A stretch of DNA of 52,639 nucleotides from assembly GCA_900768435.1 (NCBI GenBank), contig CAAGCW010000029.1, positions 1 through 52,639 on the forward strand. The letters are read 5' to 3'. Position 1 is the stretch's first letter, and each line of letters opens with the position of its first letter. This document shows positions 24,563 through 32,031 of this stretch, one piece after another. The notes beneath the pieces were generated by a model. It did not search any database. It was not told the origin of the DNA and was given only the letters and a program-made list of their open reading frames with translations. The translations under genes were made by a program, and so were the position numbers. The DNA comes from an uncultured Collinsella sp. GTDB taxonomy: Bacteria; Actinomycetota; Coriobacteriia; Coriobacteriales; Coriobacteriaceae.

Positions 24563-26533
24563 TTAGGCGTCGATGACGATGGTTTTGGGGCTGGTGCGGT
24601 CTATGAGCACGACACCCTCCGGTGTTGGCACCTCAGATTTCTCTGCGTGCCGCCTCGCGCGCGCCCACTCAAGCATGTCGGTCTTGCCGGCACTGAGATA
24701 TTCCTTGCGCCTGGGGTGAATCTCGGGATCGGCCTTGAGGTCGCGAAACCACATGCCCTGCTTGTAATGGGTCACGCACTCGTCAGGGGACAGACCGTCC
24801 TCCTCGTTGAAGCTGTAGAGCTCTTCGGGGCTCATAAGCGGGACCTTGACGTATCTCGTACTCTCCTGAATGGATTTGCCGCTCGCGGAGTTCGAGACGG
24901 AGTAATCCGTGAACTTCTTCGTGGTGTTGCCCATCTCGCGCGATATCTGCTCGCAATCGGAGAAGAGGGAGGAACCCATGTACATAAAAATGGCCGAGTT
25001 TGCTCGGATGGATTCCGACTGCTTGCCGTATCGGGCCTCGAGCTGCTTGCCGTCCTGCACGATGGCGCAGAGGTTGATCCAGAACTTACGGCTCTCGGCG
25101 AAAAGCTTCTCGAGGTCGGGGATCTTACCTATCTGGGCCAGCTCGTCGAGATAGCAGTAGAGGGGAATCTCGAGATGGCCGATTCCGTTCGTTGACCCGA
25201 TATCCTTCGAGATATCGAACAACTGGTTCAGGGCCATCGCGGCGACGAAGTCATAGGGGCCGCCGCCGGACTTGATGCAGAAGAAGATTGCGCGCTTGCG
25301 CTTGTCGATAGACTGGAGATCGAGCTCGTCACGACCCAGCATCTTCCTGATTGCGGGGTTGTTGAGCCTTTGCAGGCGTGCGGCACACGATGACACGACC
25401 GCCGCCATCTGCTCGGGAGCGCCGGCGTTGGCCTTGAAAGTGCGGTAGTTGGTGAGGACCGAGTTCTCGGGGAGCGACTCGTCGTCCAGCGCGTCCTCAC
25501 CGTAGGTATCGATGATGTACTGTGCGAACCCGTCGAAGCCGTCGCGTTCCCGTGTCCCCTCGAATACGAGGTCGAGCTTGTTGATGCCCTCGGCGCCGTC
25601 GGCCTTTGCCATCGCGAGATAGTCGATGATGCCGGGAAGGGTGCAGTCGGCGGTATTGCCGTTGGCCTTGAACCAGAAGACGAACATGCCGCAAACGCAG
25701 GTGTAGAAATTCTTCTCCATATCGATGAAGAACTGCTGGTCCCCGTGCGTGTCCTCGCCCTTGGTGTTCGAGATGAACATATTGACCAGGGAGTTGATAG
25801 ACGTGACGTCGTGGCAGTTGATTAGCGGGTTGTAAGGAGTGGATGCCAGGATATGCTCCTCGTCGCGTAGGTCGATAACCTGCACGTCATAGCCGTTCTT
25901 CTCCAAAAAGGCAGCCGATGCACGGAACAGCTCGCCCGAAGGGTCGGTGAAGACCATGTTGCCGTTCATCTGCATAATCTGGTTGGTCACGAAACGGTAT
26001 GACTTTCCGGCTCCCGATCCGGCCATGATGAACATGTTGCGGTTCGGCACCTGGCTCTCGCGCCTGATCGGGTCCTTCCTATCGTTGACGATGGATGTGC
26101 CGGCGACCTTGCTGTTGAGCGATAGGATGATATTGTCGTCCTCGACCGTCTCGCACCATTCGGGAACCGGCCACTCGGCCGTCGCCTTGTTGTGCGAGTA
26201 CAGCAGACGCTCCTGGGCGGTCGAGAAACGCTGGGAACCATATTGCTTTGCAGGAGAGATGTCCTCTCCCGGCGCCTCATGCTTAAGGAAAACGGCAAGG
26301 GCGATTGCGAGGGCCGCTACGACCGAGGCCAGCAACGGAACACCGCCGAAATAGATACCGAGGGGCCGACGGGATGCCGCCCGCGCGACGAACGCCACGA
26401 CGTCATCGGACGTCTCGATACCGCTTGTTCCGAGCATGACCTTCTGGACCGTGAGGTTCACGATCCAGAAGGCGGCAGATCCCAGCACGACGGCTCCGAC
26501 GGCCTTCGTTATGTCTATCCTTGGCGGCTTCAT
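24563..26533 (-). CDS. virD4: VirD4/TraG-type coupling protein (T4CP)
   Basis: A 656-residue ATPase that delivers DNA-protein substrates to the channel. There are two N-terminal membrane helices (about 10-30 and 58-82). Walker A is GSGAGKSY at 172-179 with K177. FTDPSGELFRASAAFLEKNG follows, as in all TraG/VirD4 proteins, and YCYLDELAQIGKIPDLEKLF is the Walker B region. The start ATG is four bases after the stop of the PcfB-like gene, with AGAGG as ribosome-binding site. Length and motifs are complete. Confidence 0.96.
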   Translation of the reverse strand: MKPPRIDITKAVGAVVLGSAAFWIVNLTVQKVMLGTSGIETSDDVVAFVARAASRRPLGIYFGGVPLLASVVAALAIALAVFLKHEAPGEDISPAKQYGSQRFSTAQERLLYSHNKATAEWPVPEWCETVEDDNIILSLNSKVAGTSIVNDRKDPIRRESQVPNRNMFIMAGSGAGKSYRFVTNQIMQMNGNMVFTDPSGELFRASAAFLEKNGYDVQVIDLRDEEHILASTPYNPLINCHDVTSINSLVNMFISNTKGEDTHGDQQFFIDMEKNFYTCVCGMFVFWFKANGNTADCTLPGIIDYLAMAKADGAEGINKLDLVFEGTRERDGFDGFAQYIIDTYGEDALDDESLPENSVLTNYRTFKANAGAPEQMAAVVSSCAARLQRLNNPAIRKMLGRDELDLQSIDKRKRAIFFCIKSGGGPYDFVAAMALNQLFDISKDIGSTNGIGHLEIPLYCYLDELAQIGKIPDLEKLFAESRKFWINLCAIVQDGKQLEARYGKQSESIRANSAIFMYMGSSLFSDCEQISREMGNTTKKFTDYSVSNSASGKSIQESTRYVKVPLMSPEELYSFNEEDGLSPDECVTHYKQGMWFRDLKADPEIHPRRKEYLSAGKTDMLEWARARRHAEKSEVPTPEGVVLIDRTSPKTIVIDA

Positions 26534-26536
26534 CGG

Positions 26537-27601
26537 CTACCTCTTGACCCGCTTGTTGAGGGTTCGGGGGTGCGTGGCCGGACGGTTCTGGTTTCCGATT
26601 TGGTGACGGTTGGCCTTGCGGTCGGCTGCGTCGCGCATATTGACGGCGCGGATGACCTCGTGCGAGCCCATCTGCTTGGTTCGTCCCTGGCGCTGCTGGA
26701 GTCTGACTGACCCCTCAAAGGCCTCGCGGTCCTTCAGTGTCTCGATTTGGGTGTGGCACCGGACGATGGCATCGGCACGGTCCTCCCGAAGCACGCCCTT
26801 GTCATCGCCCTCGCAGATTTGGTTCCCGATTTTTGCCGTGCGACCGTCGGGATCGGTAATCCTGAAGGCTCCGGCCGTGGAGACGGCGGCGGTGTAGACG
26901 GTACCGTCCCAACCGGTGAACTTACGCTTGTACATACCGTCGCTCTGGTCGAGCTTCCAGGACTCCCCCAGGTATTCGATATTCTCCGGTGCAGGCGGGA
27001 GCCCTACCGGGGGAAGGCCCACGGCGGGTAGCCCGATTGCCGGAAGGGCGGGGTACTCTTTTGGCTGCGAAGGCGACTGGATATCGTTTGGATTGGCGGG
27101 CGTCTGGACGCCGCTCTCGACTGGGCCCCTCATCGCGTTGTCCACGTCGGCATTCGAGATCAGCTTCCTCTCGATTGCCGTCTCGATGCAGGCAGCGAGA
27201 GCCTCCTGGTCCTTCATCTTGTATTCGATTGCGAAATAGCCGGTCGCCGGGTCCTCGAAGACAGCGAACCCGATGCGGTGCTTTCGGCAGATATCGGAAA
27301 GGAGCGATAGGTCGCTTCGGTCGAGCGCGCCCTCCTTGCCGAGGTTCACGAGCTTGATGACGTCGTTGCGGTCGCGCCTGAGCGTGTGCTCGGTAACGAG
27401 ACCATAGCGGCCGAGCCCATTCACATGGCTGATCGCGTGGTTCGCACCGCGACCGGCAACCCTGCCGGCACCCCCGGCAACCTTGCCGGTACCGCGCGCG
27501 AGCGCTCTCATCGTGATGATGAGGACTTCGCGCGCCGGCGGCAGGACAGCCTGGCCGAGCATCAGCAGAACACGCATGGCCTCTTCATTCTCTCCGGGCA
27601 T
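26537..27601 (-). CDS. PcfB/DUF3801-like relaxosome accessory protein
   Basis: A 354-residue protein; the ATG at 27601 follows GGGAGGTAG, better than the upstream in-frame start at 27706. After a hydrophobic N-terminal helix (MRVLLMLGQAVLPPAREVLI) comes a DUF3801-like domain at about 55-160 (GKEGALDRSDLSLLSDICRK, GFAVFEDPATGYFAIEYKMK). In pCF10, PcfB binds the relaxase and connects it to the coupling protein; its place directly before virD4 fits. The middle is Pro-rich and the C-terminal 60 residues are very basic, consistent with DNA binding. No relaxase is next to it, which is unusual. Confidence 0.85.
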   Translation of the reverse strand: MPGENEEAMRVLLMLGQAVLPPAREVLIITMRALARGTGKVAGGAGRVAGRGANHAISHVNGLGRYGLVTEHTLRRDRNDVIKLVNLGKEGALDRSDLSLLSDICRKHRIGFAVFEDPATGYFAIEYKMKDQEALAACIETAIERKLISNADVDNAMRGPVESGVQTPANPNDIQSPSQPKEYPALPAIGLPAVGLPPVGLPPAPENIEYLGESWKLDQSDGMYKRKFTGWDGTVYTAAVSTAGAFRITDPDGRTAKIGNQICEGDDKGVLREDRADAIVRCHTQIETLKDREAFEGSVRLQQRQGRTKQMGSHEVIRAVNMRDAADRKANRHQIGNQNRPATHPRTLNKRVKR

Positions 27602-27626
27602 TACTGCTACCTCCCTCCGGCGATGT

Positions 27627-27661
27627 GTAGTTGGGGCCGCACATAGAGCGGCCCCAACTAC
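27627..27661. other. Perfect 14-bp inverted repeat inside the transfer block
   Basis: GTAGTTGGGGCCGC (27627-27640) and its exact complement (27648-27661) flank a 7-base loop, in the 124-base gap between the exonuclease stop and the PcfB-like ATG. On the minus strand no T tract follows, so it is not a normal terminator for the block; it may be a processing or stability element. On the plus strand it is followed by AGTTTTC and could stop antisense transcription. Confidence 0.7.
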
Positions 27662-27725
27662 AGTTTTCGCCATATAGGCCACCCGTGCCGACCGGTTTGG
27701 TGCCACAAGGTGACAATTTCTCTAA

Positions 27726-28334
27726 TTAGCTATGTCTGTGTACACCGGGGCGCTTGACATGCGTGCCTGGTTGCTTCTGGCCCTCGGTAACTGCAGTCGT
27801 GTGTCGATACAGGCGCCTTGTAGCCAAGGCATCGGCGAGCGCATCGTGCGGAGCGCCCCCGAAGCAGTACCCCATGGCATCTGCCGCAGAGGTGAGTCTC
27901 CATCTGGTATGGGACTCCGAGAACGGGCCGTGCACGCGCCCGAATTCCTCCATCGCATCGACAATTTCCGCAGTCTGCGGAATGACGATGCCCTCATGCT
28001 CGAGGAATCCAAGGTCGAATCCGACATTCCATCCGACAATCTTTTCCGTGCGGTCGAATAGCGACTGGACGGCCTCGAGATAGTTCTTAAAAGGCTTATA
28101 GTTCGCCACCGAATCGGGTGAGATGTGGTTCACGCGCTCCGCGGCAGGCCACTCGGTCTTATGCTGCGGCTTGACGCGCAAATGAACCGACGAAGGAGAC
28201 TCCCGATGCTCGATGTCGAGAACCATAGCCAGTGTCAAGATCTCATCGCCGTCAAAGGGGTTGAGCCCCGTCGTCTCGGTGTCGATCGTCATGCACTCGA
28301 TTGGAGAGTCGAAAGGCACTAAGGTAATGCTCAT
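27726..28334 (-). CDS. DnaQ-like 3'-5' exonuclease (DEDDh)
   Basis: A 202-residue protein. Exo I motif is MTIDTETTGLNPFDGDE (D18, E20); Exo II is KIVGWNVGFDLGFLEHEG with its Asp; Exo III is HDALADALATRRLY, with the His and Asp of the DEDDh type. These are the features of DNA polymerase III epsilon-type proofreading exonucleases. It stands alone without a polymerase domain. In the element it might trim DNA ends during transfer or repair. The ATG follows GGGGGCGACAAG and lies 11 bases after the upstream stop. Confidence 0.92.
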   Translation of the reverse strand: MSITLVPFDSPIECMTIDTETTGLNPFDGDEILTLAMVLDIEHRESPSSVHLRVKPQHKTEWPAAERVNHISPDSVANYKPFKNYLEAVQSLFDRTEKIVGWNVGFDLGFLEHEGIVIPQTAEIVDAMEEFGRVHGPFSESHTRWRLTSAADAMGYCFGGAPHDALADALATRRLYRHTTAVTEGQKQPGTHVKRPGVHRHS

Positions 28335-28345
28335 CTTGTCGCCCC

Positions 28346-29230
28346 CTATGCCTGTCCGTAATGGAAATAGCCGGTGCGATTGGGAACCGTGGTATGGAGT
28401 GCGCCCTCGGCACCGCCACCCAACTTACGGCTGATCTGCGCGATAAGGCTTTTCGTGCCGGGCATCTCGTGGGCGCGCTCGGTCTTGATATCGCTCTTTT
28501 GGACATAGCCCCCGTCGACAGACTCATCCCACTCGTCCTGGGTCGCCTCGGTGTAATAGACGGGCGCATCGGGATCGTTCTCGATAGCCTGGGAAGCAAG
28601 CGAATCGATGTGGTCGGAGTTTCCCATTACGGCGGCATGGACAACATCATCGGTGAGTGCACCGCCGTTCGAGATGTACTCATAGAGGCTCTGGTCAGCG
28701 GAATCGGGAATCACTCGGCCGAACTGCTCGTCCGTCACATAACCCTCATCGCCGATTCTGAATTGGCCATAGGGGCCTGCCGGCCAGGGCATGGCGATGC
28801 GCGAGAGCTCGGTGTCCGCCATGACATAGAATTTCATGACGGCGAGCTTCTCATCTCGAGAGATATAGTCCTGAACGGCGATGGGGGCCTTCGGGTTGAT
28901 ATGGGTTCGATCAGACGGCGAGAGCGCAAGACCTCGTTCGATCTCATATTCGGCTTGGGCAGTGGAGGCCGTGAACAGGGCCTGCGCGATCAGCCAGGAC
29001 TTCTGACCCGCATATGTGTCGGGAGCGATACCGTCAAGAGCGACCTCGGCCGCAGCCGAGAGAAGGTTGGGCTCTGCCATGATCGCGCCGAGCGCGGCGA
29101 CAGCCGGCCACTTAAGGTATCCCTCGCATTGCTGCGGGTCCATGATCATTTCGCGCGCAGCATCGAAAACGCGGTCGAGGTCGAGCAGGCCCAGTCCCGC
29201 TGCCACCGCCGACCTATCCAGGTTGTCCAT
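28346..29230 (-). CDS. Unknown element protein, 294 aa, TKxLxxxL tail
   Basis: The start is ATG 29230 with GGGAGAG upstream. The N-terminal 90 residues are helical and Ala/Leu-rich (AVAAGLGLLDLDRVFDAARE, LLSAAAEVALDGI); the rest is mixed and acidic. I recognise no domain. Near the end, PGTKSLIAQISRKLGG carries the TK-x-[LI]-x3-[LI] motif; at the DNA level 18 bases here (28444-28461) are identical to 7477-7494 in the 254-aa gene. A LexA-like palindrome lies 70 bases upstream, so a promoter probably precedes this gene. Confidence 0.8.
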   Translation of the reverse strand: MDNLDRSAVAAGLGLLDLDRVFDAAREMIMDPQQCEGYLKWPAVAALGAIMAEPNLLSAAAEVALDGIAPDTYAGQKSWLIAQALFTASTAQAEYEIERGLALSPSDRTHINPKAPIAVQDYISRDEKLAVMKFYVMADTELSRIAMPWPAGPYGQFRIGDEGYVTDEQFGRVIPDSADQSLYEYISNGGALTDDVVHAAVMGNSDHIDSLASQAIENDPDAPVYYTEATQDEWDESVDGGYVQKSDIKTERAHEMPGTKSLIAQISRKLGGGAEGALHTTVPNRTGYFHYGQA

Positions 29231-29300
29231 ACGGCTCTCCCTTCGGTCATAGTTCCGTTGGTTGTATCGTCCGCCCTTGGGCCTGTCGATGAGAGCCGTT

Positions 29301-29312
29301 GAACAACTGTTC
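29301..29312. promoter_or_regulatory. LexA-like operator, copy 2
   Basis: GAACAACTGTTC has the GAAC-N4-GTTC form of SOS boxes in Gram-positive bacteria. The same 14 bases (TGAACAACTGTTCC) occur again upstream of the ComM-like gene at 31308-31321. It lies between the ComM-like stop and the 294-aa gene. The binding protein may be LexA or an element repressor. Confidence 0.5.
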
Positions 29313-29327
29313 CTAGATTTTGGTTAG

Positions 29328-31241
29328 TTAATGTTTAAGCGATCGAGCGTGGGGGAGGGTCACGTCGCGCTCCATCGACACGACTCCTTCGGGCGAAGCC
29401 GTGCTTTTGGTCGCAAGTCGAAGCGAGTCAATGATCTTTTTCGTGCTGGGACTGCAATCGACTCTGTGGGGGGCCACGCTCAGCTCTTCATACTGATCGA
29501 GGATCGCGTCCACCTTCCGCGACTCGTCGAAGGTCTGGCCGCGGTAGAGCTTATAGTCGTGTCCGCCGATGCTGACAAGGCCGTCGGACATAAGAGCAAT
29601 ATCTTTCGCTTCAATCGCCGGCACGATGGCGAAATTAACACCTGCGGCGATGGCGATATCCTTGTATTCATTGGGAATGACCATCTCGCGAAATTCAGCC
29701 AAATCTCTCATCGAAAGAAATGCGTTAAGGTCAACTTCAACGGCGTCATATCCACCCCGCCCGGCACCATCGACAATGGAGCCGAACACCTCAGAGTCCA
29801 TGAGAATGCCGGGCAAGGGATCCACACTTGACCTCTGCATGTAGACGGTACGGTCTCCTTGGGCAGGTCCGTCGAGGTTCACAGTCACATCCGACCAAAG
29901 CTCACCGAACGAGTCGGAACCATCGGTCACATCGAAGGCTTGGATGCAGAGTGTATCGTTCTCCTCGTAGAACTGCTTCACGAGCTCAACGGTCTTCGGC
30001 TCGCCGTCAACCGAATAATTGACCTTGATGCCGCCCTTGGTGGTTGCATCTACATAGAGGCTGCTGTCCTCGATGCGCTTTTTGAGGTTCTCCCTATAGG
30101 CGACCAACGATCCCGGGAGCGCCTGAATTTGAGATAGGCCTTTTTCCAATTGGTCAATATCGACAACGACCGGCTGCTCGATTTTAGGGAACGGACCCAG
30201 CTGAAACGCTTTCATCGCATAGTCGCTTCGGTCTTCCCTAGCCGTCATAACGAGGGCGGCGTCGCTTGGAAACAGCGTAGTACCGTCAACCCTAACGATC
30301 CTGACGGTATCTCGCCTTGTCGCCGATGCCACAGACTGAAGGACATTGGACGATGCCTGGTCGATATTTCCGAGAACGATGGCGCCGCCGCTTGCGGCAG
30401 AGATTACACCCGGCCTGATTGGGCGCCCGCCGCCGATAATACCTGCGATGCTCGCTGTCCCGATATCAGAGATTACGGCAACGTTACCCTTCGCACCGAC
30501 ACCGGCAAGGTCCCTCATGAGCGTCGCCTCATCGCTTTCGCCGACGCGGAAGAACGCGCGAAGTGCCTCCCCCGCACGCTCTGGGCTATCCGTCTCAATT
30601 AGGATGGGAATGCGCGTCGCAAGGGCTTCGGCCACAGTAGAGACTGCAGCGGGCGGGTAAACCGGACTCAATTGATCTGGTTCAGCCGGCATAGACCTTC
30701 CGAGAAGATTCTCAGGATTTCCCAATGAATCTGATGAAATCGAGTCCAAGACCTGAAGGCTCGGATGAGCTGGCCTCAATCCGCGGGGAGTTGCCGCGGA
30801 GACGACTCCCTGGAGATTCAACTCATGGCAGAGATTCTCGACTGCAACAGTGCCCCGACACGACGTTACATTGCCGCCGAAGTCCAGCGATCCGAAAAAC
30901 AGCTTATCCTTGATGTACATAGGATCGACCTGCCCCGAGGAGCTCAGGATACCAAGTGCTATGGGCAGCGCGAGGGAGCCTGCGTCTCGGATTCGACCTG
31001 AGAAGGCCTTGCTATAGCCGGGTGAGGGCATGATGTCGATAGAGCCACTGTTTCGAGGCAAGGTGTATCCCTGCGCCTTGAGTGCACACCTGACAATGCC
31101 TCGCAACTCCACGGCGGCGTTATCCTGAATGCCTAGAATGTTAATGCCGGGAATTCCCGGTTTGAATTCAATCGCGATGTCAATGGGTACTGCCGAGGCG
31201 CCTTCCACAATGGCGCCATGGACAACTGTACGATTGGTCAT
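29328..31241 (-). CDS. ComM/YifB-like protein with degenerate ATPase
   Basis: A 637-residue protein; the ATG at 31241 has GGAG upstream (a TTG at 31253 is the alternative). Residues 1-120 match the N-domain of ComM/YifB: PIDIAIEFKPGIPGINILGI, AALKAQG-type helix, SGSIDIMPSPGYSKA, LALPIALGILSSSGQVD. Residues about 210-330 follow the Mg-chelatase-type AAA+ domain, with RPIRPGVISAASGGAIVLGN where ComM has the conserved RPG-EISLAH-GVLFLDE. The Walker A loop is replaced by ETDSPERAG and the Walker B acids are lost (IVLGNID). ComM is a branch-migration helicase in DNA uptake; this copy should not hydrolyse ATP. The C-terminal 250 residues are of unknown type and end in STKKIIDSLRLATKS, the shared tail motif. 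It is the first gene of the transfer block. Confidence 0.85.
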   Translation of the reverse strand: MTNRTVVHGAIVEGASAVPIDIAIEFKPGIPGINILGIQDNAAVELRGIVRCALKAQGYTLPRNSGSIDIMPSPGYSKAFSGRIRDAGSLALPIALGILSSSGQVDPMYIKDKLFFGSLDFGGNVTSCRGTVAVENLCHELNLQGVVSAATPRGLRPAHPSLQVLDSISSDSLGNPENLLGRSMPAEPDQLSPVYPPAAVSTVAEALATRIPILIETDSPERAGEALRAFFRVGESDEATLMRDLAGVGAKGNVAVISDIGTASIAGIIGGGRPIRPGVISAASGGAIVLGNIDQASSNVLQSVASATRRDTVRIVRVDGTTLFPSDAALVMTAREDRSDYAMKAFQLGPFPKIEQPVVVDIDQLEKGLSQIQALPGSLVAYRENLKKRIEDSSLYVDATTKGGIKVNYSVDGEPKTVELVKQFYEENDTLCIQAFDVTDGSDSFGELWSDVTVNLDGPAQGDRTVYMQRSSVDPLPGILMDSEVFGSIVDGAGRGGYDAVEVDLNAFLSMRDLAEFREMVIPNEYKDIAIAAGVNFAIVPAIEAKDIALMSDGLVSIGGHDYKLYRGQTFDESRKVDAILDQYEELSVAPHRVDCSPSTKKIIDSLRLATKSTASPEGVVSMERDVTLPHARSLKH

Positions 31242-31308
31242 AACTTGCTCCAATCCTCAATGATAATGAAACTAGTTTGACGGCAGGCATTAACCATAGC
31301 GTCTAGCT

Positions 31309-31320
31309 GAACAACTGTTC
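31309..31320. promoter_or_regulatory. LexA-like operator, copy 1
   Basis: GAACAACTGTTC lies 68 bases upstream of the ComM-like ATG, identical to the copy at 29301-29312. On the minus strand its TTGTTC could double as a -35 element. Position at the head of the long transfer block suggests control of the whole block. Confidence 0.5.
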
Positions 31321-31390
31321 CGGGCCCTCACTGGCTCGCCGCCGATTGAAGGAGACGGTCCATAGCATATTCACAATGTATATACAGGGG

Positions 31391-31402
31391 AAACAATTGT
31401 TT
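31391..31402. promoter_or_regulatory. Related palindrome AAACAATTGTTT
   Basis: A perfect 12-bp palindrome that differs from the two LexA-like boxes at three positions (all G/C to A/T). It is 71 bases further upstream and may be a weaker third operator. Confidence 0.35.
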
Positions 31403-31415
31403 ATGCATTGAGCTG

Positions 31416-31431
31416 TGGTGGATAGTGGTGG
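31416..31431. repeat. Direct repeat of tRNA-Met 3' end (att candidate)
   Basis: TGGTGGATAGTGGTGG here matches 31517-31532 at 15 of 16 bases. The second copy includes the CCA end of the tRNA-Met gene and the bases just beyond it. Site-specific integrases often use tRNA 3' ends, so this copy may be an attachment-site trace at the right end of the element, 101 bases from the tRNA copy. Confidence 0.45.
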
Positions 31432-31478
31432 ACAGCCAGAAGAAACCAGTGGATTCGAGAAGGAATAGCCAATAGCAA

Positions 31479-31517
31479 AGCGGTTCCCCTGATTGACTTT
31501 ATTTCAGGGAAACCGCT
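31479..31517 (-). terminator. Hairpin downstream of tRNA-Met
   Basis: A 14-base stem with one mismatch (AGCGGTTCCCCTGA / TCAGGGAAACCGCT) and an 11-base loop, ten bases beyond the tRNA-Met 3' end in its direction. The T tract on the minus strand is short (TTTGC). Most likely the tRNA terminator, but it also lies between the two att-like repeats. Confidence 0.5.
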
Positions 31518-31526
31518 GGTAGATAG

Positions 31527-31602
31527 TGGTGGGCCCTCCGGGATTCGAACCCAGAACCCAGGGATTATGAGTCCCCTGCGCTAACCGTTGCGCCAAGAGC
31601 CC
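31527..31602 (-). tRNA. tRNA-Met (CAT)
   Basis: A 76-base cloverleaf on the minus strand: acceptor GGGCTCT pairing with AGGGCCC, anticodon loop CTCATAA (anticodon CAT, plus-strand 31567-31569), T-arm GGGTTCGAATCCC, and encoded CCA. The G1:C72 pair and the anticodon stem argue against an initiator. It could also be the lysidine-modified tRNA-Ile2, which shares the CAT anticodon. It marks the border between mobile element and chromosome. Confidence 0.93.
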
Positions 31603-31842
31603 TTGTAGTTAGTGGCTGCGATAGTAATGGCGGCTATCCATTTGCATTAGTTTCTCACCACGAGGAAGAATACTACCATGCACGCGATGGTCGTTCAACG
31701 CACGATCTTGTCGACCAGGAGAATCAGGCGTTCGCCTTTGTCCTTGCAGTCGATAGGAGGCCGTCTTGCCCGCTTCCGGGCGCCCCGAGCGGCTGCCGGG
31801 CACCGCCACACCGCCCCCGCAGAAGTTTTTCCAAAATTGTCC
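31603..31842. other. Intergenic region between divergent tRNA genes
   Basis: About 240 bases with no convincing gene; the short minus-strand frame here is not supported. It must hold the tRNA-Met promoter (a TACTAT -10 candidate lies near 31,637 on the minus strand). Confidence 0.5.
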
Positions 31843-31871
31843 TTGCATCGTCGCCGGTGTTCCCGTATAGT
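31843..31871 (+). promoter_or_regulatory. tRNA-Ala promoter
   Basis: TTGCAT (31843-31848) and TATAGT (31866-31871) with a 17-base spacer, 12 bases before the tRNA 5' end: a standard sigma-70 type promoter. Confidence 0.75.
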
Positions 31872-31883
31872 ACTTCTTCGCAC

Positions 31884-31956
31884 GGGGGCGTAGCTCAGCT
31901 GGGAGAGCGCTTGACTGGCAGTCAAGAGGTCAGGGGTTCGATCCCCCTCGTCTCCA
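31884..31956 (+). tRNA. tRNA-Ala (GGC)
   Basis: A 73-base cloverleaf: GGGGGCG acceptor, D-arm AGCTCAGCTGGGAGAGC, anticodon loop CTGGCAG (anticodon GGC), T-arm GGGGTTCGATCCCCC, discriminator A. The CCA end is not encoded, unlike in the other two tRNA genes of the window. Confidence 0.96.
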
Positions 31957-31972
31957 CCCGAGCATTGAATGA

Positions 31973-32000
31973 GGCTCCAACGCAAGTTGGGGCCTTTTTT
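31973..32000 (+). terminator. Terminator after tRNA-Ala
   Basis: GGCTCCAAC / GTTGGGGCC stem with GCAA loop followed by six T (31995-32000). It lies 32 bases before the ABC-F ATG, so it separates or attenuates expression of the next gene. Confidence 0.85.
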
Positions 32001-32031
32001 CATATAGGCACACAAGGTCAAAGGCGGCACC

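Noticed and set aside
31479..31517. Inverted-repeat end of a small insertion sequence next to tRNA-Met
   Set aside because: The arms are only 11 bases apart and there is no transposase; a terminator hairpin is simpler.
31609..31848. 79-codon minus-strand frame between the tRNA genes
   Set aside because: No ribosome-binding site, odd composition, overlaps the tRNA-Ala promoter region.
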